This document shows positions 14,782-21,931 of a stretch of DNA of 49,077 nt, piece by piece. A program made the position numbers and the translations under genes. The notes under the pieces were generated by a model. The model made no database searches and was not told the origin of the DNA. It saw only the letters and a program-made list of their open reading frames with translations. Numbering within the stretch: the stretch's first letter is position 1; each line of letters opens with the position of its first letter. The DNA comes from a virus: IMG/VR virus record IMGVR_UViG_3300032323_003252, positions 1-49,077 of that record; one strand, 5' to 3'.

Positions 14782-16149
14782 TTAGTCTGTTTGTAGTTCG
14801 AAAAATTTGTTTCTCATAAGGGCTTTATCTACTGAGTCAATAGTGCCAAAACCATTGCTTTGGCTAGCTGATGTAGATGAATCATCGTCATCATCAATTT
14901 GGGTGGAAACTTCAAAATGACCTGTGGATGTATCAGCTTTAACACTGAATGTCATACCATCCATTCCATAGCGATTTTTCATGATGTGAAATCTTCCTGT
15001 TCCATTGACTTTATCTTGACGTTTTCTTGATAAGGATATAGCGACATCGGTAACCATCATTTTATCATAGGAACCGGCAGCTTTATCACCTTCAATAATA
15101 TCATCTTTTGCACCAGCACGGTTTACTTGAGATACACTCCATATTGGTAAGTTTAACTCTCTAGCAAGTCCCTTAGTGCTTATATAAATATCATCAATTT
15201 CGTCCTTACGCTCACGATTATTTTTCTTTGAGCGAAGAAGGTCTACGTAATCAATAATAATCAAATCTGGTTTAAAATCTAGGTCAATACACTTTTTAAT
15301 ATGTGACTCAATAGTTCCAATAGATGCTTTACCTGTTGGATATTCTTTAATAATTAATTGTCCTGATAATTGGGATACTGCTTCTTCTACTTTGTCTTTA
15401 TGTTTGGTAATATTTTGTACACCAATTCCTGTATAAAAAGCGTCATATCTTCGTCCTACATAATCAGCTCCTAATTCTAAAGTATAGTGAATAACATTGT
15501 ATCCTAATTTAACAGCATAACCACCTAAAGCAACTAATGACCAAGATTTACCACCACCAGGATTACCAAATATAAGTCCAAAGTCACCTCCTCCTAATCC
15601 ACCACCTAATAATTCATTGAATGGTTCCCAAGGTGTTGCAACTGTTAATCTATGATCTTCACGGTAACGAGATTCAACGTCTTTGTTGTACTCATGGCCC
15701 ATATTTTTGTCTTGACCCGCTTTTAACGCGTTATCAACAATTGATCTTATAGAGTCATAGTCTCCCGCGTTTAAAAAGTCTACGCTTGTTAACAACGCTT
15801 TCTTAAGTTGTTGGTTTTTACAAAAATTAGAAAATTCTTCTTCAACATATTTTAAATCCTCGTCTGATGCTTTATAAGCTTCACGAAGTTGTTCTTTAAT
15901 TGATAGTTGAAGTACCTCGTTGTCAATCTTTTTTAATTCAACTTTTAGAACATCCATACTAGGACAAGTATGGTACTTTTGGAAATAACCTAGGATTTGT
16001 TTAATAATCCATTTGTGGGCTTGGTTATCAAAATATTCCTCACTTAATACATCCTGAATGTTTAATAGGAATTCTTTATGTGTTAATAGAGAGGATAATA
16101 CTTTGATTTGAAACCCAACCCCGTATTGGGACAAATTGTTTAATGTCAT
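14782..16149 (-). CDS. 41: Replicative DNA helicase, DnaB/gp41 type
   Basis: A 455-residue helicase. The N-terminal helical domain covers about residues 1-150. The RecA-like motor then has Walker A GNPGGGKSW, Walker B LIIIDYVDLL, and the later motifs WSVSQVNRAG and FHIMKNRYGMDG (arginine-finger region). It ends in an acidic, Ser-rich tail (DDDDSSTSASQSNGF). It should act as a hexamer unwinding DNA at the fork. It sits between the exonuclease and the reductase in the replication cluster. No separate primase gene is visible in this window. Confidence 0.93.
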   Translation of the reverse strand: MTLNNLSQYGVGFQIKVLSSLLTHKEFLLNIQDVLSEEYFDNQAHKWIIKQILGYFQKYHTCPSMDVLKVELKKIDNEVLQLSIKEQLREAYKASDEDLKYVEEEFSNFCKNQQLKKALLTSVDFLNAGDYDSIRSIVDNALKAGQDKNMGHEYNKDVESRYREDHRLTVATPWEPFNELLGGGLGGGDFGLIFGNPGGGKSWSLVALGGYAVKLGYNVIHYTLELGADYVGRRYDAFYTGIGVQNITKHKDKVEEAVSQLSGQLIIKEYPTGKASIGTIESHIKKCIDLDFKPDLIIIDYVDLLRSKKNNRERKDEIDDIYISTKGLARELNLPIWSVSQVNRAGAKDDIIEGDKAAGSYDKMMVTDVAISLSRKRQDKVNGTGRFHIMKNRYGMDGMTFSVKADTSTGHFEVSTQIDDDDDSSTSASQSNGFGTIDSVDKALMRNKFFELQTD

Positions 16150-16154
16150 ATAAC

Positions 16155-17192
16155 TTATTTACTAAAACTGTTTAATACTTTGTAAGTGTCATTTAATGTG
16201 AATTCAGGATTTTTAATTAGTTTTCCTAATCCATCCTCATTGTAAAATCGTAAAAAAGCCTCAATATTCAAAGCTGAAACTGATTCTTCTACTGATTCTT
16301 CCATATAAGCTCTATCATTATCGTCAATTAATGGATTTTCTAAGTCCATAATTCGATAATTATTTTCTAAACGTTCCATATCAAAAACTACTCTTGAATA
16401 TACAACGTGTTCTTTATGTTTAGCAGCACAAATTTCAATTAATTCTTGAAAACTAATATATCGTTCTGCCAATTCCGGGAATTTTTTCAATATGCCTTTT
16501 TGACCTAATCCTTTTACACCCTCTACTTTATCTGATTGGTCACCCAATAGTGTTTTATAAATAATAAAGTTTTCAGCTAATATACCAAAATTATCTCTTA
16601 CTGTTTGAGGTGTATAATATTCCTTTTCAGCAGGACGATACAACGTAACTTTATTGTTTACTAATTGAACAAAGTCTTTATCGTTGGATACTATGAAAAC
16701 TTGGGAATCGTGTTTATTAGGCAATATATCACTTAAATAGGCGATTATATCATCGGCCTCTACCTTATCTAAACTTAATGTTTTAACTGGTAGACACTTT
16801 AGGTAATGAATTAATCTAACGATTTGGTCTACTTTAGCATCATGTTCTTCTTCTAAATTTTCAAATACATCCCAATTAGTAATACGAGCCAGATTACGAC
16901 CTGATTTGTATTCAGGTAACATATTTTTTCTGTTTTGTGAGGATCCTACCCCATCAAATACTACATAAACAGATGTTGGTTGAACTTGTTTAATTAAAGA
17001 ATTTAACGAGCGAATAAAACCTCCTAGACCTCCTATGTGAACTCCTTGTTCGTTCACAAAATTCATCATTGCAAAATTCCTAAAAAACAAATTTAACCCA
17101 TCGATAAGCAACACTCTTTCGTGTGGGTTGGCAGGAGACGGCTCCTGTTTATCCATTTGATCTAGGAGGTTTAATAATTCACTCTTTTTCAT
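16155..17192 (-). CDS. rnh: 5'-3' exonuclease (T4 RNase H / FEN-like)
   Basis: A 345-residue FEN-family nuclease. Acidic active-site motifs are in order: LLIDGLNLFFRNF, VYVVFDGVGSSQNRKNMLPEYK (helical arch start), KVEADDIIAYLSD, IVSNDKDFVQLV and the helix-hairpin-helix region LLGDQSDKVEGVKGLGQKG. It is slightly longer than T4 RNase H (305). It should remove RNA primers and flaps from lagging-strand fragments. The gene follows the uvsX terminator-like hairpin, so it may be expressed partly by readthrough. Confidence 0.93.
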   Translation of the reverse strand: MKKSELLNLLDQMDKQEPSPANPHERVLLIDGLNLFFRNFAMMNFVNEQGVHIGGLGGFIRSLNSLIKQVQPTSVYVVFDGVGSSQNRKNMLPEYKSGRNLARITNWDVFENLEEEHDAKVDQIVRLIHYLKCLPVKTLSLDKVEADDIIAYLSDILPNKHDSQVFIVSNDKDFVQLVNNKVTLYRPAEKEYYTPQTVRDNFGILAENFIIYKTLLGDQSDKVEGVKGLGQKGILKKFPELAERYISFQELIEICAAKHKEHVVYSRVVFDMERLENNYRIMDLENPLIDDNDRAYMEESVEESVSALNIEAFLRFYNEDGLGKLIKNPEFTLNDTYKVLNSFSK

Positions 17193-17216
17193 ACCGTAAA
17201 TGTAATAAATCTTTTA

Positions 17217-17240
17217 TACAAAAGCCCGATTAATCAGGCT
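17217..17240 (-). terminator. Terminator-like hairpin overlapping the uvsX stop codon
   Basis: AGCCTGATTAATCGGGCT folds into a stem of seven or more pairs (one G-U), followed by TTTGTATAAAAG on the minus strand. The uvsX stop TAA lies in the loop. Translation to the stop would keep the stem open, so termination may depend on ribosome position. Confidence 0.6.
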
Positions 17241-18312
17241 CTTGTTCAAAGATATTCATGGTTTCAAATTGTTCTTCTTCTTCAAAAATATCGAAGTCCA
17301 TTCCACCAAGAACTTGCATCCATTCACTAGCATGTGCATCCTTATAGCTCTTAATTTCCTTATCGGTATCATTAATAAAGCCATGAGGAGTCATAATGAT
17401 TTTACCACGAGTAGTAATACCATTGATGTGATTTTTGTCAATCTGAATGTTTGTACGTTTAGCAAATTCAACTTGTTTACCATCTTTAATGGCTTTGATT
17501 TTACTTGTACCAGCATTTGAAATATTACCAAAAGTAATTACAAACGTAGCATCAAACCACATAGCAAATCCACCTTTATTCATCAACTTAGGTTGACCCA
17601 TAGGTACTTCTGCTTTTGCTGTCCAAACCTTATTTACACATACTAATGTATTAGTATAAGGTGATGATTCTTTACGTGACAATGTAATTTTTTGGTTAAT
17701 ATTGTTACCAAACTGTGTAGACATCGCACCTGCATTCCATTCATTATTGTTTTTGTTTGATTTAACAGATAGTTCACAAGGAACTGAACCGATTGAATCC
17801 CAGAAGAAACATAAATCGTAAGGCAAATTACCTTTTTTCTGTTCATCTAATAAATCAGCAATGAATACTGCTACGTCCTCGATTGTATTGATTGTTTCTC
17901 TATCAACATACAAGAAGAAACCACTAAAATTGTTTACTTCTCCTGTTTCCTTGTCAACATCCATTTCAACCTCAAGGCCCATTTGGATTGCGTGTTCCCA
18001 ATTCCACTTCATCTCAGTGATAATGAAAACTGGTAAAATACCCAATTTTTGAGCATTAACAGCACCTTCAATCATTGCTGTTGTTTTACCTGTATCACTA
18101 TGTCCTCTCAAAAGAACAATGTGCCCGGTAGGAATACCAGGCACACTAGTTACTTCTTGAAAGGCTGGACTAAGTGGGATCCACTTTTGGTCTTTAAACT
18201 TAACGTTTCCGTTAAGCATTTTCTTCTCCTTGAATTTATCAAGGTTGAAGTTTGCTTTAATCTCTTTAGAGACTGCCGCCGTTAGCGATTCGCTTTTCTT
18301 AGTTCTAGCCAT
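17230..18312 (-). CDS. uvsX: UvsX/RecA-like recombinase
   Basis: A 360-residue strand-exchange protein. The Walker A motif is GHSDTGKT (residues 70-77), preceded by PGIPTGHIVLLR. The Walker B region is YDLCFFWDSIGSVPCE, and a loop typical of RecA/UvsX follows (NAGAMSTQFGNNINQKI). The ending is acidic (DIFEEEEQFETMNIFEQEPD). It coats single-stranded DNA and drives strand invasion for recombination-dependent replication, together with the gp32-like protein encoded just upstream (17-base gap). It could be called RecA; synteny with gp32 favours UvsX. Confidence 0.92.
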   Translation of the reverse strand: MARTKKSESLTAAVSKEIKANFNLDKFKEKKMLNGNVKFKDQKWIPLSPAFQEVTSVPGIPTGHIVLLRGHSDTGKTTAMIEGAVNAQKLGILPVFIITEMKWNWEHAIQMGLEVEMDVDKETGEVNNFSGFFLYVDRETINTIEDVAVFIADLLDEQKKGNLPYDLCFFWDSIGSVPCELSVKSNKNNNEWNAGAMSTQFGNNINQKITLSRKESSPYTNTLVCVNKVWTAKAEVPMGQPKLMNKGGFAMWFDATFVITFGNISNAGTSKIKAIKDGKQVEFAKRTNIQIDKNHINGITTRGKIIMTPHGFINDTDKEIKSYKDAHASEWMQVLGGMDFDIFEEEEQFETMNIFEQEPD

Positions 18313-18329
18313 AACTTTAATTTAAATAA

Positions 18330-19178
18330 TTAGAAAGGTAGATCGTTGTCGTCTTCTTCTTCAAACAAAGAATCAAATTGATCTGCTTTTGATGCTTTAG
18401 GAGCTAAAGGAGTTTTCAAAGCATAAGTTTTAGCATTTGTAGTTACTGCTTCTTCTACTTCTGTTTCATCCTCATCATCAATGATTGAACCTTCTTCTGG
18501 TTCTTCTGGAGATAACCAATTTTGTAAAACTTCTTTAATTTCATCATAATTTCTCTTACGTTGAACTTCCAAAATACTTGGTTGTTCGCTAAGGAAAGTA
18601 CCGATCAAAGTAGCATCTGCACTCAAAGGAGTAGTTTTAGGTTTAATACGGATAGATGTTTTCAATCCTTGACGACCACCAATATCACCTTTAACGGCTT
18701 CAACAGTAAAGTCTCTACCTTCGTTGATGTCTGTGTAATCACCATAATCTTCATCATCTGCAATACCTAAAAGCTGCATGTAAATTTCTTTACCAAATTC
18801 CCAAAGGCGTACACCTTTTTCTTCCTCGCCACGTACAATAACGGGAGCAAAGATTCTCATTTTAGGGTCCAATTTTTTAGCCAATGACCAATTTTCTTTG
18901 TCATTAGTTTTTCTCAATTGAGCAGCAAATTCTACGATTGGGTCTTTTTCGCCCCAATTTGTTAAGGCATAAATAGGAAATTTTCCGAACCCATAGTGTA
19001 CAAAAACCTCTTTGAATGGGTTTTTAGGGTCCAATTTAGATGGCACAATACGAATTTGGTACTTGCCTTCCTCTTTTGGTTTCCAGTAAACTTTTGAGTA
19101 ATCAATTTTTTCTTTCTTGCCTGTGTTGTTCGTCGACTGTAAAGCGTTTAGTCGTTGTTTAATAGCATTAATATCCAT
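18330..19178 (-). CDS. 32: Single-stranded DNA-binding protein (gp32-like) with SSB-type tail
   Basis: A 282-residue protein in gp32 position and style. It has a basic N-terminus (MDINAIKQRLNALQSTNNTG), an OB-like core beginning YWKPKEEGKYQIRIVPSKLDPKNPF, and a long acidic C-terminal region. The very end, EEEDDNDLPF, matches the acidic Leu/Ile-Pro-Phe tip of bacterial SSB, a feature I do not associate with T4 gp32. It protects single strands and recruits replication and recombination proteins. It has its own promoter-like sequence and a 98-base leader, in line with a gene needed in large amounts. Confidence 0.88.
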   Translation of the reverse strand: MDINAIKQRLNALQSTNNTGKKEKIDYSKVYWKPKEEGKYQIRIVPSKLDPKNPFKEVFVHYGFGKFPIYALTNWGEKDPIVEFAAQLRKTNDKENWSLAKKLDPKMRIFAPVIVRGEEEKGVRLWEFGKEIYMQLLGIADDEDYGDYTDINEGRDFTVEAVKGDIGGRQGLKTSIRIKPKTTPLSADATLIGTFLSEQPSILEVQRKRNYDEIKEVLQNWLSPEEPEEGSIIDDEDETEVEEAVTTNAKTYALKTPLAPKASKADQFDSLFEEEDDNDLPF

Positions 19179-19204
19179 GATTTTAATTTATTAGTTTAAT
19201 GTAG

Positions 19205-19235
19205 GAAATATAAGAACGAGGTATTGTATAACCAA
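19205..19235 (-). promoter_or_regulatory. Candidate promoter for the gp32-uvsX cluster
   Basis: TTGG, 19 bases, then TATATTTC on the minus strand. This is close to the Bacteroidetes-type promoter (TTTG, about 19 bases, TAnnTTTG). It also fits a weak sigma-70 reading (TTGGTT-17-TATATT). It lies 26 bases before the gp32 ATG in a 98-base non-coding gap. Confidence 0.5.
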
Positions 19236-19243
19236 GTTAAGGT

Positions 19244-19264
19244 GAGCCCTCTTTTGAAGGGCTC
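19244..19264 (+). terminator. Hairpin with a T-rich tail on the plus strand
   Basis: A perfect 7-bp stem GAGCCCT/AGGGCTC with a 7-base loop. The T-rich tail (TTATTATTTATTTTAT) is on the plus strand, while the minus-strand side continues ACCTTAACTTGG. It therefore looks like a terminator for plus-strand transcripts, although no plus-strand gene is seen. Confidence 0.5.
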
Positions 19265-19276
19265 TTATTATTTATT

Positions 19277-19516
19277 TTATAAAAAGTTTTTTAAATATTG
19301 GGTAATAAAAGCAATAGCTTCACTATCATCATAATCATTATCAACTAAAGTTAATAATATGTCTCGACTACAATCTCTTAATTTATCCATATTATCTTTT
19401 CCAGCTAATTCTTCCATTGTTTCCATTTGATCATATGAAAGTTGCCCTTCATTAATATCTTCTTTTATTAACTTACCTTCAGTAATGAATTTTTTTAAGT
19501 CAAAATTATCTTTCAT
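19277..19516 (-). CDS. Hypothetical protein, 79 residues
   Basis: A small acidic helical protein beginning MKDNFDLKKFITEGKLIKED, then DINEGQLSYDQMETMEEL and a C-terminal hydrophobic helix. The start at 19516 is chosen over one 6 codons upstream, because the ATATTTAT element lies just before it and would otherwise be coding. The F-D-L-K-K-F-x-x-E-x-K-L opening reminds me of short unassigned proteins in marine phages. Function unknown. Confidence 0.7.
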   Translation of the reverse strand: MKDNFDLKKFITEGKLIKEDINEGQLSYDQMETMEELAGKDNMDKLRDCSRDILLTLVDNDYDDSEAIAFITQYLKNFL

Positions 19517-19520
19517 GTGA

Positions 19521-19531
19521 TTATAAATATA
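19521..19531 (-). promoter_or_regulatory. ATATTTAT element before the 79-residue gene
   Basis: The coding strand reads TATATTTATAA, 4 bases before the ATG. It is preceded by TTTG and a long T-run. Function inferred. Confidence 0.4.
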
Positions 19532-19542
19532 CAAAAAAAAAC

Positions 19543-19971
19543 TTAAAGTTCAACAATCTTAAATACTTTTGTATTCAATTGTTTCAACTCATTGTGATTA
19601 GTCAACAAAATACAGTTTTTATAATGTTGCCAATTCACACGGTAAGTAGGATCAACTACACCACCGTTTAATTTTTTTATTAAATCATTCAACGCATTAA
19701 TTGTATAAAGCGTATTAGTTTCTTTCTTTCTGTGTACTAAAATAGTATTTACTGGAATTGAATCAACATTACCTTGTTCTACATTATAAGTAACAACATA
19801 TTCGTCTGTACTCTTTACATACAAAACAAACATCTTGTTGTACATAATTGAGTACGCTTTAGTAATAGCGGCAATCAATTGATCAAGTCCCTCTAAATCT
19901 GTAAATGTACAAAATAACTTATTATTCACGTCTCTTATGTTTATAGGTTCAAAATCGTATCCCATATACAT
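19543..19971 (-). CDS. Hypothetical protein, 142 residues
   Basis: An unrecognised soluble alpha/beta protein (YDFEPINIRDVNNKLFCTFTDLEGLDQLIAAITKAY...). The start at 19971 leaves a gap of 4 bases after the family A polymerase-like gene. An upstream in-frame ATG at 20007 would overlap that gene by 32 bases. The conserved-looking middle (NTILVHRKKETNTLYTINAL) contains no motif I can name. Tight coupling to the polymerase-like gene suggests a related function, but this is only positional. Confidence 0.7.
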   Translation of the reverse strand: MYMGYDFEPINIRDVNNKLFCTFTDLEGLDQLIAAITKAYSIMYNKMFVLYVKSTDEYVVTYNVEQGNVDSIPVNTILVHRKKETNTLYTINALNDLIKKLNGGVVDPTYRVNWQHYKNCILLTNHNELKQLNTKVFKIVEL

Positions 19972-19975
19972 ATTG

Positions 19976-21265
19976 TCATTTTTTCGTAAAATCGTATGTG
20001 TCTCCATAACCTGTTTTTGTTAATAATTTATATTTTTCAAATATTTTTCCAATTTCAATCTCAATATCTTTCTCGCCTTCCCCTACCTCAAATAAAAATG
20101 AATCGTAGGTATATAATACGATCTTAGTTTTCTTACCTCTCAACAACTTATGTATATCCATCAATATATAAGTGTTGACAGCCGATTCCACATTCTGTAA
20201 CATATAGTTAAACAGTTTCTGTGGATTCATATTTTCCAGCTTGTCTTTTTCAAAGCAATAACCTGAAATTGGCACGATAACTTGACCCGAGTTATTGAAC
20301 TCTTTCCAGTTATTGTCTACAAATTTCTTTACTTGTTGAAAAAATTCAAGGTGCTCATACTCTTTAAAAACCCCGCCATAAAGTTGTTTGAACGTGATTT
20401 CTTTTGCCTCTTGGTAACTCGTGCCGTATAATTCTGCGAAGGCTTGGTGGACATCTCTATGGCTAAAAACATAGGTAACCAAACGAGCAACAAGATTAGG
20501 ATGGTATGCACTAATATCGAATTCAACCAAACCATGACTCGATACGAAGCTCCTCCTTGCGCCATTATCTTTGTTTAATGCGGCAAAATTAATGCCATTA
20601 AAAGAGTTACTTGGTCTACGTGTTGTTGTAGCCAAATTATAGCATGTGTAGATCCTATCGCCTTGGATTGAATAAAATTCGTGATTGAGCTCATAGTGTT
20701 TATCAAATTCATACTTGTTTATTTTAATTCCGTTCTTTTCTATTCCAAAAAATGCTAATACTACTTTGTTGTTGTAAAAATCAAACCAAGCAGGTAGCTC
20801 TTTAGGCATTACACTACGAACGTGTTTATAAATATGTTCGCATCTTTCGTAATGCTTGCTTACCGGCACAAGTTTATTAACCTTTGGATAATCCGGATAT
20901 TTGGAATAAAAATGGTTAAATACTTTTGGTGGATCTTGTATATACGGAGGGGTAAGTTGAGATAGGTCACACAAGCTTTTAATTGGAAAATAATATAATG
21001 CTTGTTTTTTATCTTGTACCCACACACGCTCTATACTTTGTAGTATAGCGCCTATAATCGTTTTATTAAGCGAGGTAGTTTCACTATGGTCAACGCATAA
21101 CATATAACCTTTTGTGTCATTAAACGGTCTAATATACACTAAAGACACATCATTTAAAGCAGGGTGTATGTTATCGTGATATGGAATTATTTCAACAAAT
21201 GCCTCTTGTATGGGCTTTTGCTTCAAATAATCCAAATGCTCTTCTTTTTCAATTAGCCAAAACAT
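19976..21265 (-). CDS. Divergent family A DNA polymerase-like protein
   Basis: A 429-residue protein carrying a recognisable Pol I palm. TTTRRPSNSFNGINFAALNK corresponds to the T-GRxSS...PNLQNIP region. Motif A is LVEFDISAYHPNLVARL (D250). The motif B-like segment is EAKEITFKQLYGG (K288, Y296, G297). QNVESAVNTYILMDI precedes motif C-like LYTYDSFLFEV (D388, in place of HDE). Both catalytic Asp residues are kept. No 3'-5' or 5'-3' exonuclease domain is visible, and the 200-residue N-terminus is unfamiliar. It could be a repair, priming or lesion polymerase beside the family B replicase. It is the first gene downstream of the tail cluster and has a promoter-like sequence. Confidence 0.8.
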   Translation of the reverse strand: MFWLIEKEEHLDYLKQKPIQEAFVEIIPYHDNIHPALNDVSLVYIRPFNDTKGYMLCVDHSETTSLNKTIIGAILQSIERVWVQDKKQALYYFPIKSLCDLSQLTPPYIQDPPKVFNHFYSKYPDYPKVNKLVPVSKHYERCEHIYKHVRSVMPKELPAWFDFYNNKVVLAFFGIEKNGIKINKYEFDKHYELNHEFYSIQGDRIYTCYNLATTTRRPSNSFNGINFAALNKDNGARRSFVSSHGLVEFDISAYHPNLVARLVTYVFSHRDVHQAFAELYGTSYQEAKEITFKQLYGGVFKEYEHLEFFQQVKKFVDNNWKEFNNSGQVIVPISGYCFEKDKLENMNPQKLFNYMLQNVESAVNTYILMDIHKLLRGKKTKIVLYTYDSFLFEVGEGEKDIEIEIGKIFEKYKLLTKTGYGDTYDFTKK

Positions 21266-21281
21266 AACCTTGATTTACGGG

Positions 21282-21310
21282 AATGTAATATCAAGAATTG
21301 TGATTGCCAA
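21282..21310 (-). promoter_or_regulatory. Candidate promoter before the family A polymerase-like gene
   Basis: TTGGCA, 17 bases, then TACATT on the minus strand, 16 bases before the ATG. It lies at the boundary between tail genes and replication genes. The match to sigma-70 consensus is moderate. CTTGAT/ATCAAG flank the start region and could pair. Confidence 0.35.
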
Positions 21311-21311
21311 A

Positions 21312-21929
21312 TTAAATATAAAATTCGGTATAATCAGTTATATAATTTGAAAAACCGTATAATTTTAATCTTTGTTCAGTAAGTAATACTATATCTCTAT
21401 TTACTTTATATACTTCATTTTTAAAATTACCTCCAGTAGTCCAAGGAATATTAAAAGCAAAATAAATAGCCCAGTTCCATTTTGAATCTTTTGATTCTAT
21501 AGCATTATAAGTAGATTTATTTACCTCTATATAAACACTATTGTTTGTTCTTTTAACAAAGTATCTTATAAATGATGGATAAGTTGCTATAGGAGGAGTA
21601 TATTTAGGTTCTATTAAAGATATACTTGGGGGTTGAATATTAGATTTTAATCTTATAGCATCATAATCTGTTCCTGTAGTATTAAAGATATAATTTTCAG
21701 GTTCATTAGTTGGAAATGGTAATTCCTCTATGGTTTGTGGTCTTGAAGAAACATCAATTGGAAATACTAATAATTGTGGAATACCATCATTTGGATTTTT
21801 ACCACTAAAAATTCTACCATCTGCTAAAATATGATAATATCCTAAATAGTTTAATCTACTTGAAGCATAAATTAATTTGTCTCCATTTGTGTATTGATCA
21901 GGGATTATTTTGGATTTAGGATAATACAT
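21312..21929 (-). CDS. Probable virion (baseplate) protein, 205 residues
   Basis: An unrecognised beta-rich, proline- and aromatic-rich protein without membrane segments (YYPKSKIIPDQYTNGDKLIYASSRLNYLGYYHILADGRIFSG...). It follows the M23 hub protein by 2 bases and ends the tail operon, so it is probably a baseplate or tail-tip component. The 'HILADGRIFSGKNPNDGIPQLL' segment recalls structural proteins that list surface loops, but no family is named. Confidence 0.7.
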   Translation of the reverse strand: MYYPKSKIIPDQYTNGDKLIYASSRLNYLGYYHILADGRIFSGKNPNDGIPQLLVFPIDVSSRPQTIEELPFPTNEPENYIFNTTGTDYDAIRLKSNIQPPSISLIEPKYTPPIATYPSFIRYFVKRTNNSVYIEVNKSTYNAIESKDSKWNWAIYFAFNIPWTTGGNFKNEVYKVNRDIVLLTEQRLKLYGFSNYITDYTEFYI

Positions 21930-21931
21930 AA

